Shown: positions 16,667-26,204 of the stretch, piece after piece
How the letters are laid out: the number at the start of each line of letters is the position of its first letter
Numbering within the stretch: the stretch's first letter is position 1
NCBI RefSeq assembly: GCF_039523735.1
Contig: NZ_BAAAFW010000014.1
Span: 109,610 to 173,609 of the forward strand
Length of the DNA: 64,000 bases
Direction: 5' to 3'
Source of the DNA: Tatumella punctata
Lineage (GTDB): Bacteria > Pseudomonadota > Gammaproteobacteria > Enterobacterales > Enterobacteriaceae
The notes under the pieces: model-generated
The model's input: the letters and a program-made list of their open reading frames with translations, nothing else
Databases searched by the model: none
Told to the model about the DNA's origin: nothing
Position numbers and translations under genes: made by a program

Positions 16667-18922
16667 ATGCCGCTGATGCTCACCCAGTTGCGCGATATTG
16701 TGGAAAAGGTTGCCGGTGCTTCCCGACTCAATGAAGCACTGGAAATACTGGTTAATGAGATCTGCCGGATGATGGATACCGAAGTCTGTTCGGTGTATCT
16801 GGCTGACCATGAGCGTCAGTGCTACTACCTGATGGCGACACGCGGTTTAAAAAAACCGCGTGGCAGAACCATTACCCTGGCTTTTGACGAAGGCATTGTC
16901 GGGCTGGTCGGGCGCCTTGCCGAACCGATTAACCTCGCCGATGTTCAGAGCCACCCCAGTTTTAAATTTATCCCGTCAGTGAAAGAAGAAAATTATCGTT
17001 CTTTTCTCGGTGTGCCGGTAATTAACCGCCGTCAGGTGACGGGGGTACTGGTGGTACAGCAGCGGGAACTGCGTTCCTTCGACGAATCGGAAGAGTCTTT
17101 CCTGATGACCCTCGCGACTCAGGTCGGCGCATTACTCTCCCAGTCGCAGACCGGACAGTTGTTTGGTTTGTTCCGCCAGAGCCGTATTAAAGCTATCGCC
17201 GCCTCGCCCGGGGTAGCCGTCGCCCCCGGCTGGGTTGACCATGTACAGCCGACCCTTGATCAGGTATCGCGCGCATCGACACTCGACAGCGAGCAGGAGC
17301 GGGAGCGTCTGTTACTGGCGATCAGTGAAGCCGGTGACGAGTTCCGTCGCTACAGTAAACGTTTTACCAGCAGTGTGCAGAAAGAAAGTGCGGCTATTTT
17401 TGACCTCTACTCGCACCTGCTGAGTGATCCGCGCCTGAAGAAAGATCTGCTGGCAGAAATAGATCGTGGTTCAGTCGCCGAATGGGCCGTGAAAACGGTG
17501 ATTGAACAATACGCGGGTCAGTTTGCCGATTTAAAAGATGCCTATCTGCGGGAACGCAGTGGCGATATCCGTGAACTTGGGCAGCGGCTGCTGTTTCATC
17601 TTGACGACAGCCTGCAGGGCACGAATGCCTGGCCGGAACGTTTTGTTCTGGTAGCCGATGAACTGACCGCGACGGCCCTGGCCGAAGTTCCGCCGGAACG
17701 TCTGGCCGGTGTGGTGGTACGTGACGGTGCCGCCAACTCCCATGCGGCTATTTTAACCCGTGCCATGGGGATACCGGCGGTGATGGGCGCGGATATCCGC
17801 CCCGAACAGCTGCACAAGCAGTTACTGATTGTTGACGGCTACCGTGGTGAGTTGCTGATCGATCCTGAACCTATTCTGATTAAAGAATATCAGCGGCTGA
17901 TCCGTGAAGAAAATGCCCTGAGTAAAACCGCCGAAGCCGAAGCGGAACACCCGGCAATGCTGAAAAGCGGCGAAGCGGTGGAAATTCTGCTGAATGCCGG
18001 GCTGAGTGCCGAGCTGGAACAGGAAATGAACAGCTGGGTGGATGGTGTCGGCCTGTATCGTACCGAAGTGCCGTTTATGCTGCAAAGCGGGTTTCCGTCC
18101 GAAGAAGAGCAGGTGGCCCAGTATCAGGGGATGTTACAGCTGTTCAATAATAAGTCTGTCACACTGCGCACCCTGGATATCGGTGCCGATAAGCAACTGC
18201 CTTATATGCCGATCAGTGAAGAAAACCCCAGCCTGGGGTGGCGGGGGATCCGCCTGACTCTCGATCAGCCGGAGATTTTTCTGGTACAGGTCCGTGCCAT
18301 GCTGCGGGCCAATGCCGCCTCAGGCAACCTGAATATTCTGTTACCGATGGTGACCAGCATCGACGAAATCGATGAGGCGCGTAAACTGATCGAACGTGCC
18401 GGTCATGAAGTGGAAGAGATGCTGGGGTATGTGATCCCGCGTCCGAAAATCGGCATTATGATTGAAGTGCCCTCGATGATATTCCTTATCCCGCAGGTGG
18501 CCCGCAGTGTCGATTTTATCTCGGTCGGCAGTAATGATCTGACCCAGTACCTGCTGGCTGTCGACAGGAATAATACCCGGGTGGCAAACCTTTACGATTC
18601 ATTACACCCTTCAGTATTACAGGCCTTGTATCATATCAGCGCCGAAGCCCGTCGCCATAACCTGCCGCTCAGCCTGTGTGGTGAGATGGCCGGTGACCCA
18701 ATGTGTGTGGCACTACTGACAGGTATGGGATTCCGCCATTTAAGTATGAACGGCAAAAATGTCCCGCGGGTGAAATATCTGCTGCGTCATCTGGATTGTG
18801 ACGAAACAGAACAGCTGACCGCGCAGGTATTACAGGCCAGTACCGCCAGCGAGGTGCGTTATCAGGTGGTGGTGTTTATGGAGCGGCGGGGGCTGGGAGG
18901 CTTAATCCGCGGCGGGCGATGA
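16667..18922 (+). CDS. ptsP: Phosphoenolpyruvate-protein phosphotransferase PtsP (EI-Ntr)
   Basis: A 751-residue first enzyme of the nitrogen PTS. It takes phosphate from PEP and passes it to NPr (PtsO) and EIIA-Ntr (PtsN), controlling potassium and nitrogen-related responses. An N-terminal GAF domain (about 1-150) is followed by the EI domains with the phosphohistidine motif GAANSHAAILTRAMGIPA and the PEP-binding SLCGEMAGDP. The ATG at 16667 has GAGGA upstream; an ATG at 16676 would give 748 residues, the E. coli length, but has no ribosome-binding site. Confidence 0.95.
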   Translation: MPLMLTQLRDIVEKVAGASRLNEALEILVNEICRMMDTEVCSVYLADHERQCYYLMATRGLKKPRGRTITLAFDEGIVGLVGRLAEPINLADVQSHPSFKFIPSVKEENYRSFLGVPVINRRQVTGVLVVQQRELRSFDESEESFLMTLATQVGALLSQSQTGQLFGLFRQSRIKAIAASPGVAVAPGWVDHVQPTLDQVSRASTLDSEQERERLLLAISEAGDEFRRYSKRFTSSVQKESAAIFDLYSHLLSDPRLKKDLLAEIDRGSVAEWAVKTVIEQYAGQFADLKDAYLRERSGDIRELGQRLLFHLDDSLQGTNAWPERFVLVADELTATALAEVPPERLAGVVVRDGAANSHAAILTRAMGIPAVMGADIRPEQLHKQLLIVDGYRGELLIDPEPILIKEYQRLIREENALSKTAEAEAEHPAMLKSGEAVEILLNAGLSAELEQEMNSWVDGVGLYRTEVPFMLQSGFPSEEEQVAQYQGMLQLFNNKSVTLRTLDIGADKQLPYMPISEENPSLGWRGIRLTLDQPEIFLVQVRAMLRANAASGNLNILLPMVTSIDEIDEARKLIERAGHEVEEMLGYVIPRPKIGIMIEVPSMIFLIPQVARSVDFISVGSNDLTQYLLAVDRNNTRVANLYDSLHPSVLQALYHISAEARRHNLPLSLCGEMAGDPMCVALLTGMGFRHLSMNGKNVPRVKYLLRHLDCDETEQLTAQVLQASTASEVRYQVVVFMERRGLGGLIRGGR

Positions 18923-18968
18923 GACTCATTGCTGTTTACATTTGCCGGTCACACGCCGACAGCGGCTG

Positions 18969-18977
18969 TGCTATGAT
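18969..18977 (+). promoter_or_regulatory. Extended -10 promoter element upstream of lgt
   Basis: TGC-TATGAT is an extended -10 hexamer 76 bases before the lgt start. No clear -35 is present. The leader that follows contains GCCAGC (18993) and GCTGGC (19020), which could form a hairpin. Confidence 0.4.
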
Positions 18978-19052
18978 GCGCAACTCTTTACGGCCAGCGC
19001 GGGAGATCTCTCAGTACCGGCTGGCTTTCAGATAGAAAAATAATGGTGAAAG

Positions 19053-19934
19053 ATGACAAACGGCTACCTCGCTTTTCCAAAATTTGACCCGGTGATTTTT
19101 TCTGTCGGCCCGGTTGCTCTTCACTGGTACGGTCTGATGTACCTGATCGGATTTATCTTTGCCATGTGGCTGGCAGGACGCAGGGCCAGTAAGCCCGGCA
19201 GTGGCTGGACCAAAAACGAAGTCGAAAATTTACTGTATGCCGGTTTTCTCGGGGTATTCCTCGGCGGCCGTATCGGCTATGTGTTGTTTTATAACCTGCC
19301 GCTGTTTCTCGCCAACCCCCTGTATTTATTTAAGGTCTGGGATGGCGGTATGTCATTCCACGGCGGACTGATTGGTGTGATCGTGGTTATGCTGGTATTT
19401 GCCCGCCGCACCCACCGGACTTTCTTCCAGGTGTCAGACTTTATTGCCCCGCTGATCCCGTTTGGGCTGGGTGCCGGTCGTCTGGGGAACTTTATTAACG
19501 GTGAATTATGGGGCCGCGTGGACCCGAATTGTCCGTGGGCGATGCTGTTTCCCGGCTCCCGCAGCGAAGACCTGGCGCTGGTGGCGACCCACCCTCAGTG
19601 GCAGTCACTGCTGGATACCTACGGTGTGCTGCCGCGTCATCCGTCACAGATTTATGAGCTGTTACTTGAAGGGGTGCTGTTATTTATCATCCTGAATGTA
19701 TTTATTCGTAAACCGCGTCCGCGGGGAAGTGTGTCTGGTTTGTTCCTGATTGGTTACGGCGCTTTCCGGATCATTGTTGAGTTTTTCCGCCAGCCGGATG
19801 CCCAGCTTGGGTTATTTGGCGGCGTAATCAGTATGGGGCAGATCCTGTCCATACCAATGATTCTGGCCGGTGTTATTATGATGATTTGGGCTTACCGTAG
19901 CAGCCCCCTGAAACAACCGGGTGAAGTAAAATGA
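19053..19934 (+). CDS. lgt: Prolipoprotein diacylglyceryl transferase Lgt
   Basis: A 293-residue inner-membrane enzyme (291 in E. coli) that transfers diacylglycerol from phosphatidylglycerol to the lipobox cysteine, the first step of lipoprotein maturation. It has seven hydrophobic segments, the essential HGGL motif (MSFHGGLIGV) and the Lgt signature GLGAGRLGNFINGELWGR in part. Its stop overlaps the thyA start as ATGA, the same coupling as in E. coli. Lipoprotein genes in this window (channel, MltA, YgdR, YgdI) encode its substrates. Confidence 0.96.
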   Translation: MTNGYLAFPKFDPVIFSVGPVALHWYGLMYLIGFIFAMWLAGRRASKPGSGWTKNEVENLLYAGFLGVFLGGRIGYVLFYNLPLFLANPLYLFKVWDGGMSFHGGLIGVIVVMLVFARRTHRTFFQVSDFIAPLIPFGLGAGRLGNFINGELWGRVDPNCPWAMLFPGSRSEDLALVATHPQWQSLLDTYGVLPRHPSQIYELLLEGVLLFIILNVFIRKPRPRGSVSGLFLIGYGAFRIIVEFFRQPDAQLGLFGGVISMGQILSIPMILAGVIMMIWAYRSSPLKQPGEVK

Positions 19935-20725
19935 AACAGTATCTGGATCTGATGCAGAAAGTATTAAACGAAGGTGCATCAAAAGATGACCGTACCGGCA
20001 CCGGTACCCTGTCGATCTTTGGCCACCAGATGCGCTTTGATCTGCAACAGGGATTTCCGCTGGTGACCACCAAAAAGTGTCATCTGCGTTCAATTGTGCA
20101 TGAGCTGCTGTGGTTCCTGCAGGGTGATACTAATATTGCCTATCTGAAAGAAAATAAGGTCAGTATCTGGGATGAGTGGGCCGACGAAAACGGTGATTTA
20201 GGGCCGGTCTATGGCCAGCAATGGCGCAGCTGGCCGGCGGCCGATGGCCGTCATATTGACCAGATCAGCGAAGTGATCCGTCAGCTGAAACAGGACCCGG
20301 ATTCACGGCGGATTATTGTTTCTGCGTGGAATGTCGGCGAACTGGATAAAATGGCGCTGGCTCCCTGCCATGCTTTCTTCCAGTTTTATGTTGCCGGGGG
20401 GCGCTTAAGCTGTCAGCTGTACCAGCGCTCATGCGATGTTTTCCTCGGTCTGCCCTTTAATATTGCCAGCTATGCTTTACTGGTACATATGGTCGCTCAG
20501 CAGTGCGATTTAGAGGTCGGTGATTTTGTCTGGACCGGCGGGGATACCCACCTGTACAACAACCATCTGCAACAGGCGCGCCTGCAACTGACTCGTGAAC
20601 CGCGTCCGCTGCCGACCCTGAAAATTAAGCGTAAACCGGACTCTGTTTTCGACTATCGTTTCGAAGACTTTGAGATTGAAGGCTACGATCCGCATCCGGC
20701 GATTAAAGCCCCGGTCGCTGTCTGA
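19931..20725 (+). CDS. thyA: Thymidylate synthase
   Basis: A 264-residue enzyme, the same length as E. coli ThyA. It methylates dUMP to dTMP with methylene-tetrahydrofolate. The catalytic cysteine lies in LAPCHAFFQFYV, the dUMP-binding segment is QLYQRSCDVFLGLPFNIASY, and the C terminus ends KAPVAV-like as in E. coli. It is translationally coupled to lgt and followed by a strong terminator, which closes the rppH-ptsP-lgt-thyA run. Confidence 0.97.
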   Translation: MKQYLDLMQKVLNEGASKDDRTGTGTLSIFGHQMRFDLQQGFPLVTTKKCHLRSIVHELLWFLQGDTNIAYLKENKVSIWDEWADENGDLGPVYGQQWRSWPAADGRHIDQISEVIRQLKQDPDSRRIIVSAWNVGELDKMALAPCHAFFQFYVAGGRLSCQLYQRSCDVFLGLPFNIASYALLVHMVAQQCDLEVGDFVWTGGDTHLYNNHLQQARLQLTREPRPLPTLKIKRKPDSVFDYRFEDFEIEGYDPHPAIKAPVAV

Positions 20726-20750
20726 ACCGATACGCCTGAGGCTGGCTGAA

Positions 20751-20788
20751 AAGGCGGCAGAGCATTATTGCTCTGCCGCCTTTTTTAT
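20751..20788 (+). terminator. Strong rho-independent terminator of thyA
   Basis: A perfect 13-bp stem (AAGGCGGCAGAGC with GCTCTGCCGCCTT) closes a 6-base loop and runs into TTTTTT. Confidence 0.92.
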
Positions 20789-20923
20789 CGCAGCCGATAA
20801 ACCCTGCAGTGGATCCGGTGTTTCGGCAGAATGTTGTTATCTGCGGTAATTTAATTACGGCGGGTTACGCACTCAGCGGCCTGACTGCTGTTGTTCTGAC
20901 GGAAGAACCCTCAGTATCGGGGA

Positions 20924-21412
20924 ATGAAAACCTACCGCCCGGCAGGGGACGCTGCCGGATTTACCTTACCGGAACTGGCGCTGGTGCTGCTGATTATTGC
21001 AGTGCTGACGGCCGGTGGCGGATATTACCGGCAACGGTCAGGCTATCGTCAGCAATTATCAGACACTGCCAGCCAGTTGCATCTGTTTCTGGCCGGGGTA
21101 CGGGAGAATGCGAACCGTACTCACCGTGATCTGCCACTGAGGGTACGTCAGACCGCTGATGGCTGGTGTATTGATGCCAGTCCGTCACCTGCGCCCGGAG
21201 ACTGCCAGACCCGCGGGCGTTTTGTCTGGCAGGCACCTTACCCGCAGGTCGCGCTGCTGGCCGTGAATGGTCAGCCGGGGTTTTACGGGCGGCGCAGTGT
21301 GGCGCTGGCCGGCAGTATTGAGTTTGGTCAGCCGCGACAGGCGTGGCGGATTATTATTTCTGCGCGGGCACGGATCCGCGTCTGTCAGCCAGCACAGGAG
21401 GGATGCCAGTGA
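20924..21412 (+). CDS. ppdA: Prepilin peptidase-dependent protein, PpdA-like minor pseudopilin
   Basis: A 162-residue type IV pilin-like protein. A short positively charged leader ends at the prepilin peptidase site (AAG-FTLPELALVLLII), with Glu5 of the mature protein conserved and a hydrophobic alpha-1 helix. The rest resembles GspH/FimT minor pseudopilins. It heads a four-gene pseudopilin operon in the E. coli order. The 136 bases after the thyA terminator must contain its promoter. The ribosome-binding site (GGGGAATG context) is weak. Confidence 0.85.
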   Translation: MKTYRPAGDAAGFTLPELALVLLIIAVLTAGGGYYRQRSGYRQQLSDTASQLHLFLAGVRENANRTHRDLPLRVRQTADGWCIDASPSPAPGDCQTRGRFVWQAPYPQVALLAVNGQPGFYGRRSVALAGSIEFGQPRQAWRIIISARARIRVCQPAQEGCQ

Positions 21413-21975
21413 CCGCACCGCAACCTGTACCGCCCTGTTGCCAGCGGGGATTTACCCTCAGTGAAATGCTGCTGGCGATGCTGATCTGCGGGGTGGTTTT
21501 ACTGGGGGCGGCACAGTTTTTTCCGCGACTGTTTCAGCAAAGCCGTCAGTTACAGCAACAGAATCTGCTGACTCAGGAGCTTCGCCAGCTGATGCTGGTA
21601 CTGGAGAAAAACCTGCGCCGTGCCGGGTTCTGCCAGCAGAGTCCCTGTGCCGGCCGCGGGGTGACAGTCAGTGACCAGGGACGCTGTCTTATCCTGCGGC
21701 TGCAGGAACGGCGCTATCCGGCGGACGGCAGACCCGGCGGACTGGCCAACGAAAGTTACGGATACCGCTGGCGGGACGGCAGTATCGAAACTCAGCGCGG
21801 TGTGCAGCACTGCCGGGAAACGGGCTGGGAACGGCTGACGGACCCGGCCACATTACGGGTGGATGCCCTGCGCTTTGAGTCTCAGCTGCCACGGGTCGGT
21901 ATTTATCTGCGGATATCGTCGGGCTCGGGAGTGACGGTCAGCCGTCAGCACTGGCTACTGGCAGAAAACCTGTGA
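21409..21975 (+). CDS. ppdB: Prepilin peptidase-dependent protein, PpdB-like minor pseudopilin
   Basis: A 188-residue protein (187 in E. coli) with a leader ending RG-FTLSEMLLAMLICGVV, a PilW/GspJ-like pseudopilin. I chose the GTG at 21409 because AGGAGG (21396-21401) is exactly 7 bases upstream and the codon overlaps the ppdA stop as GTGA. The ATG at 21403 would be only 1 base from the ribosome-binding site. The globular part has several cysteines (CQQSPC and others) that may form disulfides. Confidence 0.83.
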   Translation: MTAPQPVPPCCQRGFTLSEMLLAMLICGVVLLGAAQFFPRLFQQSRQLQQQNLLTQELRQLMLVLEKNLRRAGFCQQSPCAGRGVTVSDQGRCLILRLQERRYPADGRPGGLANESYGYRWRDGSIETQRGVQHCRETGWERLTDPATLRVDALRFESQLPRVGIYLRISSGSGVTVSRQHWLLAENL

Positions 21976-22550
21976 ACCGGCAGGGTAGCAGTCCGCTGGT
22001 GATGGTATTGATTCTGTTACTGAGCGGGACGTTATTACTGCATAGCAGTGCCCGTTTGCTGACCAGGGGGATGGCAGGAGCCGCGGATGAATCACAATAT
22101 TTGCAGGACTTTTATCAGGCGCAGTCTTCTCTGGCGTGGGGGGAACGTCAGTCATGGCCGGATAACAATGGCTGGCAGTGCCGCCGGGTACCGGTCGCGG
22201 GTGGCTACAGCTGTTTATTATGGCAAACGGCGGATAGCGGGTTGTTACTGGGCCAGTCGCGTAATGCGGAAAAACAGATCTGGCGTATTATCCGCCGTGC
22301 GTTCCCTGACCAGCCGCAGATTATGGCGGTTGCCGGTGGCTGGACCGATCTCTGTCCGCTGGCCGATGAGAAGCGCTGTACGGTTTCAGTCGCAGGGGTT
22401 CAGCCTGACCGAAAGCCTGATAGCGCTACTGATCCTGTCCCTCGGGGTAGTGATGTTATCCGGTTACCATCAGCAACTGGTGACGGCCTATCGGCTACAG
22501 TGGGCGCAGCGCGACGCGGCCTGGGCGGCGACCCGGTTGCTGGCCGGTAA
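21972..22550 (+). CDS. ygdB: YgdB-like protein with an unusual C-terminal extension
   Basis: The frame starts at a GTG that overlaps the ppdB stop (GTGA) and encodes 192 residues; E. coli YgdB has 135. The N terminus is a hydrophobic helix like that of PilX-type minor pilins, and the segment AQSSLAWGERQSW and the end GGWTDLCPLADEKRC match the YgdB family. After that point a stop would be expected, but the frame stays open for about 55 codons that overlap ppdC in another frame. This tail is Pro/Asp/Arg/Gly-rich and looks like translated antiphase coding sequence, so a lost stop codon is the simplest reading. Confidence 0.7.
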   Translation: MNRQGSSPLVMVLILLLSGTLLLHSSARLLTRGMAGAADESQYLQDFYQAQSSLAWGERQSWPDNNGWQCRRVPVAGGYSCLLWQTADSGLLLGQSRNAEKQIWRIIRRAFPDQPQIMAVAGGWTDLCPLADEKRCTVSVAGVQPDRKPDSATDPVPRGSDVIRLPSATGDGLSATVGAARRGLGGDPVAGR

Positions 22551-22641
22551 GCCGGTGGCTGGCTGGGAAAATGAACTGAAACAGGAGGTCACCGCCGAAG
22601 GCTGCCGCCTGGTAACGGCGCAGGTCAGGGGGCCGGTTTAA
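22366..22641 (+). CDS. ppdC: PpdC-like minor pseudopilin
   Basis: A 91-residue PilV/GspI-like pseudopilin (E. coli PpdC 107). The start at 22366 gives MRSAVRFQSQG-FSLTESLIALLILSLGVVML, with the prepilin peptidase site after Gly11 and the conserved Glu. It lies within the 3' part of the extended ygdB frame (185-base overlap). Earlier in-frame starts lack a pilin leader at the right place. It is the last gene before recC, as in E. coli. Confidence 0.8.
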   Translation: MRSAVRFQSQGFSLTESLIALLILSLGVVMLSGYHQQLVTAYRLQWAQRDAAWAATRLLAGKPVAGWENELKQEVTAEGCRLVTAQVRGPV

Positions 22642-22778
22642 CCGCCATTTCAGGCTGCAGCAGTTGTTTTGCCCGCCTTTCGGTCAGCGTTTACCGGAAT
22701 AACTGCTGCTAATGCTTGCAACCGCTAAATCAGAAGGTACAGTGACGGTCACCGCCGGCAGCCGTTTCAGGAGACAGT

Positions 22779-25700
22779 ATGTTCAGTGTTTACCATTCCA
22801 ATCAGCTGGATATTTTAAAGGATCTCACTGCCCATCTCATCAGGATGCAGCCCCTGAGCGATCCTTTTGCCAAAGAAGTTGTGCTGGTGCAAAGCCCCGG
22901 CATGGCTCAGTGGCTACAGATGGCGCTGGCTGACGAGTTCAGTATTGCCGCCAATATCGAGTTTCCCCTGCCGGCAACCTTTATCTGGCAGATGTTTATG
23001 CAGGTGCTGCCCGGGATTCCCCGGCAAAGTGCCTTTAATAAAAGTGCCATGAGCTGGAAGCTGATGACCTTACTGCCGGAGATGCTGGCGCGGGACGACT
23101 TTTTACCCCTGCGCCATTACCTGAATGATGATGACGATAAACGAAAACTGTTCCAGCTCAGCAGCCGGATAGCCGATTTATTTGACCAGTATCTGGTGTA
23201 CCGTCCTGACTGGCTGAACCAGTGGCAGCAACAGCAGCTGGTAGAGGGATTAGGCGACGCCCAGCAATGGCAGGCTCCCTTATGGCGGGCGCTGGTGGAA
23301 TATACCGCCGAACTGGGGCAGCCTGAATGGCACCGTGCCAATCTGTATTCACGGTTTATTCAGGCCCTGGAGAGCTGTGATACGCCGCCGCCGGGGCTGC
23401 CGCCACGGGTATTTATTTGCGGTATTTCGGCCCTGCCCCCGGTATATTTGCAGGCTTTACAGGCCCTGGGACGGCATATTGATATTCATCTGTTGTTTAC
23501 TAATCCGTGCCGTGACTACTGGGGCGACATCCGTGACCGGACGTTTCTTGCCCGACTACAACACCGCCAGCGTCAGCAGATTAACTCTTCGCAACAACGG
23601 CCGGTGTTCCGTGAACCAGAGCAGGCCGCCTCGCTGTTTAATGAGGACGGAGAGCAACAGCTGACCCAGCCGCTGCTTGCTTCCTGGGGAAAGCTGGGAC
23701 GCGATAACTTATATCTGCTGGCTCAGATGGATGCACTGGATAATGAAATTGATGCCTTTGCCGGGCCGGGGGAAGACAGCCTGCTGCATTGTCTGCAACA
23801 GGATATTCTGACCCTTGAGGACCACTCGGTCAGCGGGCTGACCAGCGAACAATATAACCACAGCGGCAGTAAACGCCGGTTATCGCCCGAGGATGATTCG
23901 TTTTCGCTGCGTGCCTGTCACAGCCCGCAGCGTGAAGTTGAAGTTTTACAGGATTACCTGCTGGGACTGATGGAGGCCGATCCGCAACTGAAACCGCGGG
24001 ATATTATCGTGATGGTCGCCGATATTGACAGCTATTCACCTTTTATCCAGTCGGTATTTAACGGGGTTAATCGTCAGCGGCATATTCCGTTTGCCATCTC
24101 CGATCGCCGTGCCAGTCAGGCCCATCCGGTGATCCAGGCCTTTTTACAGTTACTGTCGCTGCCCGACAGCCGTTTTACGTCGGAAGATGTTCTGGCCCTG
24201 CTGGAAGTGCCGGCGCTGGCTGCCCGTTTTTCGATTAATGAACAGGGGCTGCGAACCCTGCGCCACTGGGTGGATGAATCCGGGGTGCGCTGGGGGCTGG
24301 ATGACAGCAGCGTCAGTGACCTGTCGTTACCGGTGACGGGCCAGCATACCTGGCAGTTTGGCCTGCAACGTATGTTGCTGGGGTATGCCCTGGAAAGTGA
24401 GCAGGGTGACTGGCAGGGGATTCTGCCTTATGACGAGTCGGCCGGACTGATGGCCGAACTGGCCGGGCAGCTGGCCGAACTGCTGAGTTGCCTGGCTGAC
24501 TGGCGTCAGCGTTTACGCCAGTCTCTGTCTCTGCGGGACTGGCAGCCCTGTTGCCGCGAGATGATTGATACCTTTTTTAGCGGCGACACAGACAGTGAAA
24601 CCGCACTGGCACTGATTGATGAACAGTGGCGGCAGCTGACAGAGCAGGGGATTGAAGCACAGTATCCGGCTCAGATTCCGGTGACCATATTGCGGGATGA
24701 ATTACGCAGTCTGCTGGACCAGCAGCGTATCAGCCAGCGTTTTCTGGCGGGGCAGGTGAATTTCTGTACCCTGATGCCGATGCGTTCCATTCCGTTTAAG
24801 GTAGTCTGCCTGCTGGGAATGAATGACGGTGTTTATCCCCGGACGCTGACCCCTTCCGGATTTGACCTGATGCAGCAATCGACGCGCCGTGGCGATCGCA
24901 GTCGCCGGGATGATGACCGTTACCTGTTTCTTGAAGCGCTGGTATCAGCCCGCGACCGTCTGTATATCAGCTATATCGGCCGCAGTATTCAGGATAACCG
25001 TGTGCGTCTGCCATCAGTACTGGTGAGTGAACTTTGTGAATATATCTCTCAGAGCTTTTGCCTGCCCGGCGATGAAGCCCTGAACGTGGATGACAGTGCA
25101 CAGCAGGTACTTGAGCACCTGCTGCATCAGCACAGCCGTACCCCGTTTGCGGCCGAAAACTTTATGCCACAGGCTGCGCGGCAAAGCTTTGCCAGTGAAT
25201 GGCTGCCTTCTGCCCGCGGTCAGGGAGAAGCCCTGCCATCCTTTGTTCAGCCGCTGGCGGAGTTTTGTTGCGACGAAATATCCCTGGAGGAGTTACTGCG
25301 TTTCTGGCGGCATCCGGTGCGGGCCTGGTTTACCCGGCGGCTGGGGGTGAGTTTTCTGGCGGAGGAAGATGACCTGCCGGATACGGAGCCTTTTGTACTG
25401 GATAATTTGCAGCGCTATCAGATCAACAGTCAGCTGCTGAATGCCCTGATTTATCAGCAGGACAGTGAGCAGTTTTTCCAGCGGCAGCGGATGGCGGGTC
25501 ATCTGCCTTACGGGCCTTTTGGCGCCCTGTTCCGCGAAAAACAGTTAGCCGATATGCAGGAGATTGCCAGTCAGGTGAGCGGACAACTGGCCGATACCCG
25601 CAGTATTGAGGTGGATCTGGAATTACAGGTACGGCTGACGGGCTGGCTGACCGGGGTACAGGACGACGGTATTCTGCGCTGGCGGCCGGGAGAGCTTAAT

Positions 25701-26153
25701 CTCAGTGATGGCCTGCTATTATGGATTGAGCACGTGGTTTACTGTGCCCTCGGTTACCAGGGGATCAGCCGCATGTACGGACGTAAAAACAGTGGCTGGC
25801 GTTTTCTGCCTCTGCCGCCGGAGCAGGCCCTGCAGCAGCTGGAACAGCTGATCGATGGCTTTCTGCAGGGGATGAACCAGCCGTTGTTACTGCTGAACCG
25901 TTGCGGTGGCAGCTGGCTGACCAGCAGCCTGAGTGCTGATAAGCAGCAACTGCTGACCGATGAAGAAACCCGGCGCAAGGCATTACAAAAACTGACGGAT
26001 GCCTGGCAGGGCAGTTTCCAGGTGCCGGGCGAAGGCAGTGATCCTTATTTGCAGCGTCTGTGCCGTGAACCCGGCCCGCAGGTGATTAGCGAAATCTGTG
26101 CGGCGGCCGGACAGTGGTATCTGCCGGTGATCCGTGCCCATGTGGCCGAATAA
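22779..26153 (+). CDS. recC: Exodeoxyribonuclease V gamma subunit RecC
   Basis: A 1124-residue protein (1122 in E. coli). RecC holds the RecBCD complex together, splits the duplex ahead of the motors and recognises Chi with its inactive helicase-like channel. The start MFSVYHSNQLDILKDL follows AGGAGACAGT. Recognisable segments include VLVQSPGMAQWLQM and LMPMRSIPFKVVCLLGMNDGVYPR. In E. coli ptrA lies between recC and recB; here only about 50 bases separate them. Confidence 0.96.
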   Translation: MFSVYHSNQLDILKDLTAHLIRMQPLSDPFAKEVVLVQSPGMAQWLQMALADEFSIAANIEFPLPATFIWQMFMQVLPGIPRQSAFNKSAMSWKLMTLLPEMLARDDFLPLRHYLNDDDDKRKLFQLSSRIADLFDQYLVYRPDWLNQWQQQQLVEGLGDAQQWQAPLWRALVEYTAELGQPEWHRANLYSRFIQALESCDTPPPGLPPRVFICGISALPPVYLQALQALGRHIDIHLLFTNPCRDYWGDIRDRTFLARLQHRQRQQINSSQQRPVFREPEQAASLFNEDGEQQLTQPLLASWGKLGRDNLYLLAQMDALDNEIDAFAGPGEDSLLHCLQQDILTLEDHSVSGLTSEQYNHSGSKRRLSPEDDSFSLRACHSPQREVEVLQDYLLGLMEADPQLKPRDIIVMVADIDSYSPFIQSVFNGVNRQRHIPFAISDRRASQAHPVIQAFLQLLSLPDSRFTSEDVLALLEVPALAARFSINEQGLRTLRHWVDESGVRWGLDDSSVSDLSLPVTGQHTWQFGLQRMLLGYALESEQGDWQGILPYDESAGLMAELAGQLAELLSCLADWRQRLRQSLSLRDWQPCCREMIDTFFSGDTDSETALALIDEQWRQLTEQGIEAQYPAQIPVTILRDELRSLLDQQRISQRFLAGQVNFCTLMPMRSIPFKVVCLLGMNDGVYPRTLTPSGFDLMQQSTRRGDRSRRDDDRYLFLEALVSARDRLYISYIGRSIQDNRVRLPSVLVSELCEYISQSFCLPGDEALNVDDSAQQVLEHLLHQHSRTPFAAENFMPQAARQSFASEWLPSARGQGEALPSFVQPLAEFCCDEISLEELLRFWRHPVRAWFTRRLGVSFLAEEDDLPDTEPFVLDNLQRYQINSQLLNALIYQQDSEQFFQRQRMAGHLPYGPFGALFREKQLADMQEIASQVSGQLADTRSIEVDLELQVRLTGWLTGVQDDGILRWRPGELNLSDGLLLWIEHVVYCALGYQGISRMYGRKNSGWRFLPLPPEQALQQLEQLIDGFLQGMNQPLLLLNRCGGSWLTSSLSADKQQLLTDEETRRKALQKLTDAWQGSFQVPGEGSDPYLQRLCREPGPQVISEICAAAGQWYLPVIRAHVAE

Positions 26154-26204
26154 CTGCAGCCTGACAGGCCGGACTAAATTAATCATAAGTAAGGGATGAT
26201 GAAT

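Noticed and set aside
22657..22709. Inverted repeat GCAGCAGTT/AACTGCTGC between ppdC and recC
   Set aside because: The long 35-base loop and lack of a T-run make it a poor terminator; no known operator fits.
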